From assembly GCA_943328715.2 (NCBI GenBank), contig CALQBB020000027.1:1-7842 (forward strand): a stretch of 7,842 bases of DNA, given 5' to 3'. Each line of letters begins with the position of its first letter. The stretch's first letter is position 1. The notes beneath the pieces were generated by a model that worked only from the letters and a program-made list of their open reading frames with translations, did not search any database and was not told the DNA's origin. The stretch comes from Polynucleobacter meluiroseus. Its GTDB lineage: Bacteria; Bacteroidota; Bacteroidia; Flavobacteriales_D; Crocinitomicaceae. Below are positions 1-6,679 of the stretch, piece after piece. A program made the translations under genes and the position numbers.

Positions 1-513
1 CACAGGAGCAAATGCACTCAATTCACGCAAACGTGTCTTGATGACTTTTAAACTATCCGAACTCATCCCAAATAATCGAACCGCCAAAATGACATTCTTT
101 GGACACGGATAAAAACTTGAAGTAGATTTATACAGTGTCTCAGGATTACAGGTAACCACGCGATACGTTTTCCCTTTTTTACAATCGAATTCAGCACAGG
201 AAGGACCAGAATTGGGTGCAACAAGGTAATGCACGGCAGGAATTAAGGCTTCCCCATCCATTTTTAGTTCGCAAGCTCCTGGAAAGGTTTGTACAGCGAA
301 ATGAAATTCCTGAAAATAATTTTCACCTAAGGGCTTAAGTCCAATTTCTTGAAAACTCTTAGCGATAAAATTCGCTGCTATCGAATCCCCACCATTTACA
401 TAACCTCTTCCATGAAACGAAGGGGAACAGAGTGTTTCAATATAGGTTTTCGTCAGTTGGTTTTGTCCAAAAACAGAAAACGTTAAAAGACAACTAAGAA
501 GTAGCAGTCGCAT
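1..513 (-). CDS. M28-family metallopeptidase, secreted, N-terminal part only (runs off left edge)
   Basis: The minus-strand frame starting at the ATG at 513-511 stays open for 171 codons to the window edge, so the gene is cut and its stop is outside. Residues 1-16 (MRLLLLSCLLTFSVFG) form a signal peptide with likely cleavage before QNQ. The mature start matches the N-terminal cap of Bacteroidota M28 aminopeptidase-like proteins: a helix with SFHGRGYVNGGDSIAANFI at about residues 32-50, then FQEIGLKPLG and YFQEF at about 54-70, and IPAVHYLVAPNSG at about 91-103. The zinc ligands of this family lie further downstream, so catalysis cannot be judged. Six cysteines (29, 81, 106, 111, 122, 137) in the exported part could form disulfides. 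The start lies inside the end of the upstream gene (20-base overlap, different frame), which suggests translational coupling. Family assignment rests on recognised pattern, not on the active site; another secreted protein with the same cap is possible. Confidence 0.65.
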   Translation of the reverse strand, partial: MRLLLLSCLLTFSVFGQNQLTKTYIETLCSPSFHGRGYVNGGDSIAANFIAKSFQEIGLKPLGENYFQEFHFAVQTFPGACELKMDGEALIPAVHYLVAPNSGPSCAEFDCKKGKTYRVVTCNPETLYKSTSSFYPCPKNVILAVRLFGMSSDSLKVIKTRLRELSAFAPV

Positions 514-1426
514 AACGACGACAAATTTTGAAAATGAAGTCTTCTACAATTTCCGACTCTAAATCCCAATTGTATGTGGATGAGTACTCGCTCAGTTGCT
601 CACGCGCTTCACTCATGTGCTGACAAGCATCTAGTTTCTTTGTTCCTGTTGAAAAGGCATCACTAGAACCATCAAATAATTCGTTGATGAATTGCAGTTT
701 TTCGTTTAAAGAAAAAGAACCAATAAGCGTCTCTAATGGGAAAACAGAACGGTCAGAACGAATGGTTTGTTCGATTTGTAAAATCCAAGCGCTATTTATG
801 GATGTTGTTTCCGGGTTAGCGATGTCATCCAAGAAATTCGCTTGCGGTTCCACGGAAACTTCTGGTTCTGGAATCTCAACACTTACCACTTCTTCTTCCA
901 TGTGCTCTTCTTCTAATTCACTTTCCTCAACATGATCACTTTCAGCCGTCGTTAAAAATTCATCGGCAGATTCTTCCATTTCTGGCTCTTCCGTCAAAGG
1001 TGCATCAACTTGCTCCTCTTCAGGTGTGAAATCCATCTCTATCGTTGGGGATGGCGTTTCAACGGTCAAATCGAATAAACTCGTTTCAACAATCGGAACA
1101 ACAGGTGCTTCTGCTTCGAAATGGAGTGCTGGAACTTCCTCTTCTTCTTCCATTGCAATCGGTTCTTCCTCTCCCATTTCAAATAAATCAAATGCAGGTG
1201 TCTCTACTTCGTCCATCATTGGCGATGTCGTCTCGGAGAACATTGGTTCAACTGTTGTTTGCGGAACGAACACATTCGTTTCATATAATTTGTAGCGCAA
1301 GATGATCAAACGCTCGTACAATTCTTTGGAATCTTCTACCAACAACTCCATTTCTGCTTGGGTCAAATGACCACTTTCCAAAAGGGAAAGTCGTTCTGTC
1401 AAATTAGATAAGATTGTTTTCATCAT
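494..1426 (-). CDS. Conserved Bacteroidota protein of unknown function with long acidic linker
   Basis: This 310-residue protein has no signal peptide or membrane segment and should be cytoplasmic. It has three parts. Residues 1-50 are predicted helical (ERLSLLESGHLTQAEMELL, then ELYERLIILRYKLYE). Residues 54-205 are low-complexity, rich in Glu, Pro, Val and Thr, with acidic runs such as MEEEEE and two similar short motifs, AFDLFE (about 78-83) and LFDLTVE (about 117-123). Residues 206-310 form an ordered C-terminal domain with IGSFSLNEKLQFINELFDG (about 235-253), a MSEAREQL helix, YNWDLE and a final FKICRRY. That C-terminal pattern (a LN-K-FINELF core, an invariant-looking W and a terminal RRY/RRF) is one I recognise from uncharacterised Bacteroidota proteins, but I know no function for it. 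Two start codons are adjacent (1426 and 1423) and cannot be told apart; an upstream ATG near 1434 is out, because its frame hits a stop at once. It overlaps the downstream peptidase gene, so the two are probably one operon. Confidence 0.8.
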   Translation of the reverse strand: MMKTILSNLTERLSLLESGHLTQAEMELLVEDSKELYERLIILRYKLYETNVFVPQTTVEPMFSETTSPMMDEVETPAFDLFEMGEEEPIAMEEEEEVPALHFEAEAPVVPIVETSLFDLTVETPSPTIEMDFTPEEEQVDAPLTEEPEMEESADEFLTTAESDHVEESELEEEHMEEEVVSVEIPEPEVSVEPQANFLDDIANPETTSINSAWILQIEQTIRSDRSVFPLETLIGSFSLNEKLQFINELFDGSSDAFSTGTKKLDACQHMSEAREQLSEYSSTYNWDLESEIVEDFIFKICRRYATATS

Positions 1427-1508
1427 AAGGACATGCTTTTTTCGGACTTTTCATTTAAGTTACTAACTTCGTTATCAATTCAATTGCTTGACTGAAACGT
1501 TGCTGTAT

Positions 1509-1516
1509 CAAAATTA
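1509..1516 (-). promoter_or_regulatory. Candidate Bacteroidota -7 box for the leftward unit
   Basis: Read on the minus strand this is TAATTTTG, an exact match to the Bacteroidota TAnnTTTG -7 consensus, 83 bases before the first start codon of the acidic protein gene. I do not find a TTG at the usual 17-23 base spacing upstream, so only half of the promoter is supported. It is the only exact match on this strand within the divergent 1427-1587 gap. Confidence 0.4.
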
Positions 1517-1529
1517 GAAAACATGCTGA

Positions 1530-1560
1530 TTGGTGAGACGTTTTACAGTCAATTCTTTTG
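1530..1560 (+). promoter_or_regulatory. Candidate promoter for tdk-murF/alr
   Basis: TTG at 1530-1532, a 20-base spacer, then TTCTTTTG at 1553-1560, which differs from the Bacteroidota TAnnTTTG consensus at one base. It lies 27 bases before the tdk start codon, giving a short leader with no Shine-Dalgarno sequence, which is normal for this phylum. It faces away from the leftward candidate at 1509-1516, so the 161-base gap (1427-1587) would hold two back-to-back promoters. I see nothing else in that gap. Confidence 0.35.
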
Positions 1561-1587
1561 AAATAAATGTTAACAAACGATTGATTT

Positions 1588-2157
1588 ATGTTTTTAGAGC
1601 AATTTCCGATGGAAGGAAGAGCAAATGGGTGGATCGAAGTGATCTGTGGTTCGATGTTCTCTGGAAAAACAGAGGAACTTATTCGCCGCATTCGCCGTGC
1701 TGAATTTGCCAATCAAGCCTTGCTGCTTTTCAAACCGAAAATTGACAATCGTTTCAGTGAAAAAAATGTGGTGAGTCACAAAGGAAGCACATTTGAAGCG
1801 GTGATTGTTGAACATGCAAACGATATTTTAAGTCAATGGCAAAACGAACAAGTTGTGGCCATTGATGAAGCTCAATTTTTTGACGCATCAATTGTTGAAG
1901 TCTGCAACGAATTAGCCAATAAGGGAGTTCGGGTGATTATTGCCGGACTCGACATGGATTACCAAGGCACTGCTTTCGGACCCATGCCTCAGTTAATGGC
2001 TGTTGCTGAATATGTGACAAAAGTTCACGCGATTTGTGTTTCCTGCGGAAACTTAGCGCATTACTCCCAACGAACCGTTCAACAAACGGAACAAGTGTTG
2101 GTTGGTGCAATAGAAAAATACCGTCCACTTTGTCGAACGTGTTATCACCAGAAATGA
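1588..2157 (+). CDS. tdk: Thymidine kinase, type II
   Basis: The enzyme phosphorylates thymidine to dTMP with ATP in the cytoplasm (pyrimidine salvage). The 189-residue protein has the usual length for bacterial type II kinases. Visible motifs are the Walker A loop GSMFSGKTEEL (residues 21-31), VVAIDEAQFFD (89-99) with Walker B Asp93 and the catalytic-base Glu94, GLDMDYQGTAFGPMPQLM (120-137), and a four-cysteine structural zinc site (Cys150, Cys153, Cys182, Cys185). The lasso loop carries the YSQR and VLVGAIEKYRPLC segments that hold the nucleoside. The start at 1588 is preferred over a later Met at codon 8 because Bacteroidota homologues begin MFLE followed by a variable stretch and GWIEVICGSMFSGKT. 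The gene's stop TGA overlaps the start ATG of the next gene (ATGA at 2154-2157), so the two are translationally coupled. Nothing looks damaged. Confidence 0.97.
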   Translation: MFLEQFPMEGRANGWIEVICGSMFSGKTEELIRRIRRAEFANQALLLFKPKIDNRFSEKNVVSHKGSTFEAVIVEHANDILSQWQNEQVVAIDEAQFFDASIVEVCNELANKGVRVIIAGLDMDYQGTAFGPMPQLMAVAEYVTKVHAICVSCGNLAHYSQRTVQQTEQVLVGAIEKYRPLCRTCYHQK

Positions 2158-4427
2158 AGTTAGAACTGACATATACAGATTTTTGTTCGCAATTAAATGG
2201 AAAAGCCGAGGGCGTTCCATACTCGGATCTCATACAGGAAGTTGTTTACGATACACGAAAAATTAATCCTTCGGCTGGCTTGGTTTTTTTCGCATTGACA
2301 GGACCCTTTCGTCAAGGAGAAAGCTACATTTCGGCTGCTTATGAAAAAGGGGTGCGTGTTTTTGTGGTTCATCAGGTTCCGGTAAACAAATGGTCAGATG
2401 CTAGTTTTATTGTGGTTAAAGATACACTGGCAGCGCTACAATTGCTGGCAAAAAATTACCGAAATAATCTACAATATCCAATTCTAGCAATCGCTGGGAG
2501 CCTTGGTAAAACGACGGTAAAAGAATGGCTTTACCATTTGCTTGCCGGTAAATTAGAAGTTTTCAGAAGTCCAAAAAGCTACAATTCTCAATTAGGCGTG
2601 GCCTTATCCCTACTGCAACTTCCAAAAAAGGCAGATTTAGCAATCATTGAAGTGGCTGCAACAAAGCCCGGTGAAATGAACATTCTCGCTGATATCCTTC
2701 GTCCAACTCATGGGATTCTAACGAATGTACTTTCTTCACACGCGAATGAATTTTCTGATTTCATTCAGTATTCTCAGGAAATATGTTCGTTGTTTCAAGG
2801 GGTTCAATGGCTGATTACTCCAGAAGAAATGGAAAGTGTTGCTCAATTATCGGTTAAAACGATTTCCATACAACCAAATGCACTTGATGCATTAATTCCT
2901 TTTCAAGATGAAAATAGCATCCTTCAATCCAAAATAGCGATTGCTGCAGCACAAGAATGGACCACCATTGAGGAAGAACGAATTAAATCGCTTCCACAGT
3001 TGGCCATGCGCTTGGAAACGTTCGAAGGAAATGACGGATCGCTCATCATTAATGACACGTATACGCTGGATAAAGAAGCATTTAAAAGCTCTTTGTCTTA
3101 TCAATTATCCATTGCAGGTTCAAAACGGCGCATTGTACTCATTGGACTTTCCGCTGAGCAGCTGGTTAAAAAAGATGATATCCAGGAACTATGTCAACAA
3201 TTCGGGGTAGATGAGGTCCATTTTTTACAGCAAGAGGAAGAACTTACATTGTCCTTGAAAAATGCAGTCGTTTTAGTGAAGGGTGCACGGTTTATGCAAC
3301 GTGTTGCTAACCGATTGAAATGGAAACAACATAAAACACAATTATCCTACAACCTTTCGGCCCTAAAACATAATCTAAATCAATTCAAGAATAGCCTAAA
3401 TGCCGAAACGAGCATGTTGGCAATGGTGAAAGCCCAATCCTATGGTGCAGGATTGACAACAATGGCTCAATTTTTAGAAAAACAGGGTATTCATTATTTC
3501 GGTGTCGCGTATTCTGACGAAGGTAAAGAATTGCGAAAATCAGGGATTAAAACGCCCATTTTAGTAATGAATGCGGAGGAAGAGGGAATGGAAACCTGCG
3601 TGGAATATGACCTAGAACCTGCCATTTACGATTTTAATCAACTCGATGAGCTACTCAAAGTATTAATTGCGCAGGAAAAAACAGCGTTCCCAATACACAT
3701 CAAACTAGATACTGGGATGAAACGCTTAGGCTTTTATCCCGATCAGGTGCAACAGTTAATCGAAGTACTAGCGGCACAACCGGAAGTACTAGTCAAAAGT
3801 GTTTATAGTCACTTGGCAGAAGCGGAGGATCAAGAGTCCACATTCACAGCGAAGCAAATTGCTCAATTCGAAGAAATCTGCAAACAGTTTGAGTCTTATT
3901 TGTCCTATCCGTTCCTTCGACATATTTTGAATTCAGAAGGAATTGCACATTATCCAAATGCACAATTTGACATGGTGCGCATCGGAATTGGTTTGTTTGG
4001 TTTAAGTTCGGATCGCTTGATGGAACAACGCTTGAAACCAGTGATTGACTGGACGAGTAGCATATCACAAGTAAAAATGATCCATCCAGGTGAAAGTGTT
4101 GGTTATGGACGAACATTTATTGCCCAAAAAGAAATGCGCATTGCCATCATTCCAATTGGATATGCAGACGGATTCAAACGAAGTTTAAGCAATGGGGTAG
4201 GGGCCGTTTTTATTGATAATCAACGTTGTCCGGTAGTAGGACGCGTTTGTATGGACATGATCATGGTCGATTTAGGTGAGCTAAAGATTCATTCCAATAC
4301 AAAGGTGGAAATCATTGGATCGAATCAAAGCTTAACACAATTCGCAAAGGATTGTCATACGATTCCATATGAAATACTTACATCTATTTCACCTCGCGTT
4401 CACCGAAGTTATTCCGAAGAGGAATAA
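2154..4427 (+). CDS. alr: MurF-like ligase / alanine racemase fusion; MurF half looks degenerate
   Basis: Two enzymes in one 757-residue chain. The racemase half (about 397-757) interconverts L- and D-alanine with PLP to supply D-Ala for peptidoglycan. It is intact: PLP lysine Lys426 in MVKAQSYGAG, Lys517 and Arg524 in KLDTGMKR (equivalents of K129 and R136 of the Geobacillus enzyme), Arg609 in DMVRIGIGLFG, catalytic Tyr651 in VGYGRTF, GRVCMDM, and Tyr739 in IPYEILTSISPRV. The N-terminal half (about 1-395) is MurF-like, with YDTRKI (32-37), a P-loop, RSPKSYNSQLGV, PGEM, and the junction VKGAR (375-379) before the racemase. MurF joins D-Ala-D-Ala to the UDP-MurNAc-tripeptide. Here key residues differ (GSLGKT for GSNGKT, NDTYTLD for NDSYNSD) and the middle is short; fusions I know are about 810-825 residues. 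The frame could open upstream at 2034 inside tdk, but the ATG at 2154, overlapping the tdk stop, starts at the family N-terminus. The racemase call is near certain; ligase activity is doubtful. Confidence 0.95.
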   Translation: MKLELTYTDFCSQLNGKAEGVPYSDLIQEVVYDTRKINPSAGLVFFALTGPFRQGESYISAAYEKGVRVFVVHQVPVNKWSDASFIVVKDTLAALQLLAKNYRNNLQYPILAIAGSLGKTTVKEWLYHLLAGKLEVFRSPKSYNSQLGVALSLLQLPKKADLAIIEVAATKPGEMNILADILRPTHGILTNVLSSHANEFSDFIQYSQEICSLFQGVQWLITPEEMESVAQLSVKTISIQPNALDALIPFQDENSILQSKIAIAAAQEWTTIEEERIKSLPQLAMRLETFEGNDGSLIINDTYTLDKEAFKSSLSYQLSIAGSKRRIVLIGLSAEQLVKKDDIQELCQQFGVDEVHFLQQEEELTLSLKNAVVLVKGARFMQRVANRLKWKQHKTQLSYNLSALKHNLNQFKNSLNAETSMLAMVKAQSYGAGLTTMAQFLEKQGIHYFGVAYSDEGKELRKSGIKTPILVMNAEEEGMETCVEYDLEPAIYDFNQLDELLKVLIAQEKTAFPIHIKLDTGMKRLGFYPDQVQQLIEVLAAQPEVLVKSVYSHLAEAEDQESTFTAKQIAQFEEICKQFESYLSYPFLRHILNSEGIAHYPNAQFDMVRIGIGLFGLSSDRLMEQRLKPVIDWTSSISQVKMIHPGESVGYGRTFIAQKEMRIAIIPIGYADGFKRSLSNGVGAVFIDNQRCPVVGRVCMDMIMVDLGELKIHSNTKVEIIGSNQSLTQFAKDCHTIPYEILTSISPRVHRSYSEEE

Positions 4428-4439
4428 ATCTTATTTTTG
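4409..4439 (+). terminator. Possible intrinsic terminator at the end of murF/alr
   Basis: A perfect 7-base-pair inverted repeat, TTATTCC (4409-4415) and GGAATAA (4421-4427) around a GAAGA loop, is followed by T-rich ATCTTATTTTTG. The second arm contains the alr stop codon TAA (4425-4427), so the hairpin overlaps the coding end. The stem is AT-rich and short, so termination may be partial. The T-rich tail coincides with the candidate -7 box of the next gene. Confidence 0.4.
4432..4439 (+). promoter_or_regulatory. Candidate -7 box before the barrel/regulator pair
   Basis: TATTTTTG matches the Bacteroidota TAnnTTTG consensus exactly and ends 15 bases before the ATG at 4455. That would give a very short leader of under about 10 bases. 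No good TTG lies at the usual spacing upstream (TTA at 4409-4411 is nearest), and the match could be the T-tract of the preceding terminator, so this is a moderate-to-weak call. Confidence 0.35.
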
Positions 4440-4454
4440 TTTAAATTCAGGCTT

Positions 4455-5561
4455 ATGAAAAATATTTTTACACTTCTTGTCCTTCTTTTCATGGCCTTTC
4501 AAGGAAGTGAAATTCTTGCACAAGTAACTCCAGCAGACACGAATTTATACCGTGTGGTAAAATCCAATAACCAAGAGTACATCGGTAGAATTTTGAATGA
4601 TGATGGACGTGAAGTTTTACTAGAAACAAGCTCATTAGGAAAAATATACATCGTAAAGTCTGACATTCAATCCATTGCGATTGTTCACCGCGAAATAGAT
4701 TTTGTTGGTGATGAATACCGTGGAACAGGCGTGTTTACTACGCGTTATCAATTCAGCACGAATGCCTTCCCGCTCCAGAAGCATGATAATTATGCACTCG
4801 TTAACTTATATGGACCGGAAGTTCATTTTTCTGTTTCGAAGAATTTTTCCGTTGGTGTCATGGCCACATGGATTGCGAGTCCGATTGTATTGGCCTTAAA
4901 ATATACCATTCCAACGAGAAATGAAAAATTGAACTTCGGATTTGGAACCCTTTTAGGAAGTGCAGGTTATTTAAATCAAGGCAAAGGTTATGGTGGACTT
5001 CATTGGGGGATGGTTACGTATGGGGATCGCAAAAACAATGTCACGCTTTCATTGGGCTATTCGTATCTTAACACAGGAATCGAAACTGGTGAACAAATGT
5101 ATGTGCCTGGAACGTATCCAGTTGATTTAACCAATGGATTTTATGATTATTCTATGTTAACTCCGATCAATTACAAAACACCAACTATGAAAGCTCCTAT
5201 TATTGGCATGGCAGGAGTGGCATCTGTAGGGAAAAAAGCTAGCTTTGTCATGGACATTATGCTTGTTTTTGGTCAAAAAGTAGAGGAATTACACAGCCAG
5301 GAGAAATATCCCGTATATGATCCAATAACCGGATTTCAAACACAAACGTATGTTGGGCCTATATCTACATTGTCAGAAAGGACTAATTCAGTGAACTGTT
5401 TAATTATGCCCGGAATGCGTTTTCAGAAAACGGAAAACAAAGCGTTTCAAATTTCTTTGGCTGGTGTTATCGGAAATACGACAAAGCAAAAGGCTAGTAC
5501 CATTACGACCAAACGTTATTCGTTTCCTGTTCCAATGTGCACCTGGTTTTATAAATTTTAA
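4455..5561 (+). CDS. Secreted, probable outer-membrane beta-barrel-like protein of unknown function
   Basis: The 368-residue product begins with a signal peptide (MKNIFTLLVLLFMAFQGSEILAQ, cleavage likely around residue 22). Residues about 30-76 form a small beta domain of the pattern YRVVKSNNQEYIGRIL, VLLETSSLGKIYI, VKSDIQSI, seen in front of many Bacteroidota envelope proteins. The rest alternates short amphipathic strands and turns (for example RYQFSTNAF, HFSVSKNFSVGVMATWI, KLNFGFGTLLGSAGY, NVTLSLGYSYLNTG), and the chain ends in aromatic WFYKF, as outer-membrane barrels usually do. No enzyme motif is visible. A TTG at 4437 would add six residues in front, but the ATG at 4455 directly starts the n-region of the signal peptide and is preferred. 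The stop is 2 bases before the regulator gene, so the two are almost certainly co-transcribed. Barrel topology is inferred from strand pattern only. Confidence 0.75.
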   Translation: MKNIFTLLVLLFMAFQGSEILAQVTPADTNLYRVVKSNNQEYIGRILNDDGREVLLETSSLGKIYIVKSDIQSIAIVHREIDFVGDEYRGTGVFTTRYQFSTNAFPLQKHDNYALVNLYGPEVHFSVSKNFSVGVMATWIASPIVLALKYTIPTRNEKLNFGFGTLLGSAGYLNQGKGYGGLHWGMVTYGDRKNNVTLSLGYSYLNTGIETGEQMYVPGTYPVDLTNGFYDYSMLTPINYKTPTMKAPIIGMAGVASVGKKASFVMDIMLVFGQKVEELHSQEKYPVYDPITGFQTQTYVGPISTLSERTNSVNCLIMPGMRFQKTENKAFQISLAGVIGNTTKQKASTITTKRYSFPVPMCTWFYKF

Positions 5562-5563
5562 AT

Positions 5564-6577
5564 ATGCACAGACTTCAAACGGATCTGTTAAATTTAGTAC
5601 GTGTCAAATTAAATGGCGGCGACTCTATGGGCTACGTCCTCAGCGATGTCTTACATGTGAGTCAAGATGCTGCATACCGCAGATTAAGAGGCGAAACAGC
5701 CTTAACGATTTTCGAAGTGCAAAAAATCTGCAAGGCATTTGACATTTCTTTTGATGCACTCATTGAGCAAAAAGCAGGAAACGTCGTATTCGGTTATACA
5801 CCTTTAAATGCCTTCGATTTTAGTTTGGAATCTTATTTAGAAGGAATTTTGGAGTCATTTCAACGCCTAAAATCACTAGATGACCCACGAATTATTCTAA
5901 CGATTAACAATGTCCATTTTTTTCAATTGATCAATGTGCCTCAACTTTTGAGGTTCCGCTTGTTCTTTTGGGCGAAAACACATTTACAGGTACCAGAATA
6001 CCAAAATATTCTGTTTAAACATGAGAAAGTCACCGAACGCGCCTTCGAATTGGGAAAAAATATTGTTTCTACTTATAATTCGATTCCGTCCGTTGAAATA
6101 TTTGACCCAGAGTTAATGCGTGGATTCTTGAGACAGATTCTGTACTATTACAAGTCCAACATGTTTGAAGATCCGTCCTATGCACTTTTCTTGTGCGACC
6201 GCGCCATCATGTTCTCGCAACATTTAAAAGCTCAGGCCGATTGCGGAAAGAAGTTTGTTTATGGTACGCAAGCACCAGAACAAGGGAATCAATTTGAAAT
6301 GTACCTGAATGAAACCATCAATTCTGATGCAGCTTTCTATTACGAAAGCAAAGAAAAACGTGGGCTCTACGTGACACATAACATCATGAACTACCTTCAA
6401 ACAACAGACCCACAATACGTCTCAGATACAAAGCAAGTGCTCGATAAACAATTGGCGAATTCCAGTTTGATCAGTGTGGTCAATGAAAAAGAACGCAATA
6501 ATTACTTCTTTGAATTCGAAAAGACCATCAACATGTTCCGAAAAAAAATAGAAGCGGACATCGAATTCAACTCTTAG
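5564..6577 (+). CDS. Helix-turn-helix transcriptional regulator, long Bacteroidota-type family
   Basis: The 337-residue cytoplasmic protein has an N-terminal DNA-binding domain at about residues 22-67: YVLSDVLHVSQDAAYRRLRG is the helix-turn-helix, followed by TALTIFEVQKICKAFDIS, in the XRE/BetR-like style. The remaining roughly 270 residues form a long helical effector or oligomerisation region that I recognise as characteristic of this family in Flavobacteriales and relatives. Landmarks are PQLLRFRLFFWAKTHLQVPE, IPSVEIFDPELM, ILYYYKSNMFEDPSYAL, KAQADCGKKF and near the end SSLISVVNEKERNNYFFEFE. All are in order and the length is as expected, so no truncation or frameshift is suspected. No ligand-binding or catalytic motif is recognisable, so the signal it senses is unknown. 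It starts 2 bases after the preceding envelope-protein gene, which makes that gene a natural candidate target or partner (inference). Confidence 0.85.
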   Translation: MHRLQTDLLNLVRVKLNGGDSMGYVLSDVLHVSQDAAYRRLRGETALTIFEVQKICKAFDISFDALIEQKAGNVVFGYTPLNAFDFSLESYLEGILESFQRLKSLDDPRIILTINNVHFFQLINVPQLLRFRLFFWAKTHLQVPEYQNILFKHEKVTERAFELGKNIVSTYNSIPSVEIFDPELMRGFLRQILYYYKSNMFEDPSYALFLCDRAIMFSQHLKAQADCGKKFVYGTQAPEQGNQFEMYLNETINSDAAFYYESKEKRGLYVTHNIMNYLQTTDPQYVSDTKQVLDKQLANSSLISVVNEKERNNYFFEFEKTINMFRKKIEADIEFNS

Positions 6578-6600
6578 TTGCGAAAAACGCAAATAACTTT
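6578..6600 (+). terminator. Possible weak terminator after the regulator gene
   Basis: TTGCG (6578-6582), an AAAAA loop and CGCAA (6588-6592) form a perfect 5-base-pair hairpin starting on the base after the stop codon, followed by ATAACTTT. AGTT at 6576-6579 can alternatively pair with AACT at 6595-6598, lengthening the stem with a bulge. The T-tract is short, so efficiency is uncertain. Confidence 0.4.
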
Positions 6601-6645
6601 CCCTTAATTGCTTAATTCAGTTTTCATTTTCGTGAAAAATGCAGA

Positions 6646-6653
6646 AATATTTG
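6646..6653 (+). promoter_or_regulatory. Weak candidate -7 box for the CsgG/TolB-like gene
   Basis: AATATTTG is one base from the TAnnTTTG consensus and lies 26 bases before the ATG at 6680. No TTG is found 17-23 bases upstream. The leader between them is AT-only over 6657-6675 and contains AAATTTAA twice with a 7-base period (6660-6667, 6667-6674). The gap 6578-6679 otherwise holds only the hairpin after the regulator gene and an imperfect TTTTCA/TGAAAA repeat at 6621-6638. Confidence 0.25.
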
Positions 6654-6679
6654 CAGTATAAATTTAAAATTTAAACGAG

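Noticed and set aside
684..1305. Plus-strand open frames, including Ser-rich ones, opposite the acidic protein
   Set aside because: The Ser/Thr richness is simply the antisense of a Glu-rich coding region; no start context or family resemblance.
2034..2153. Extra 40 codons upstream in the murF/alr frame, starting at an ATG at 2034
   Set aside because: They lie wholly inside tdk in another frame, do not resemble the MurF N-terminus, and the ATG at 2154 overlapping the tdk stop is the natural coupled start.
3762..3792. GAAGTACTAG repeated with a 21-base period
   Set aside because: It encodes a repeated EVL inside the racemase domain and is only two copies; most likely chance within coding sequence.
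6621..6638. Inverted repeat TTTTCA/TGAAAA upstream of the last gene as an operator
   Set aside because: It is short, all AT except the central pairs, and sits in AT-rich DNA where such repeats are expected by chance.
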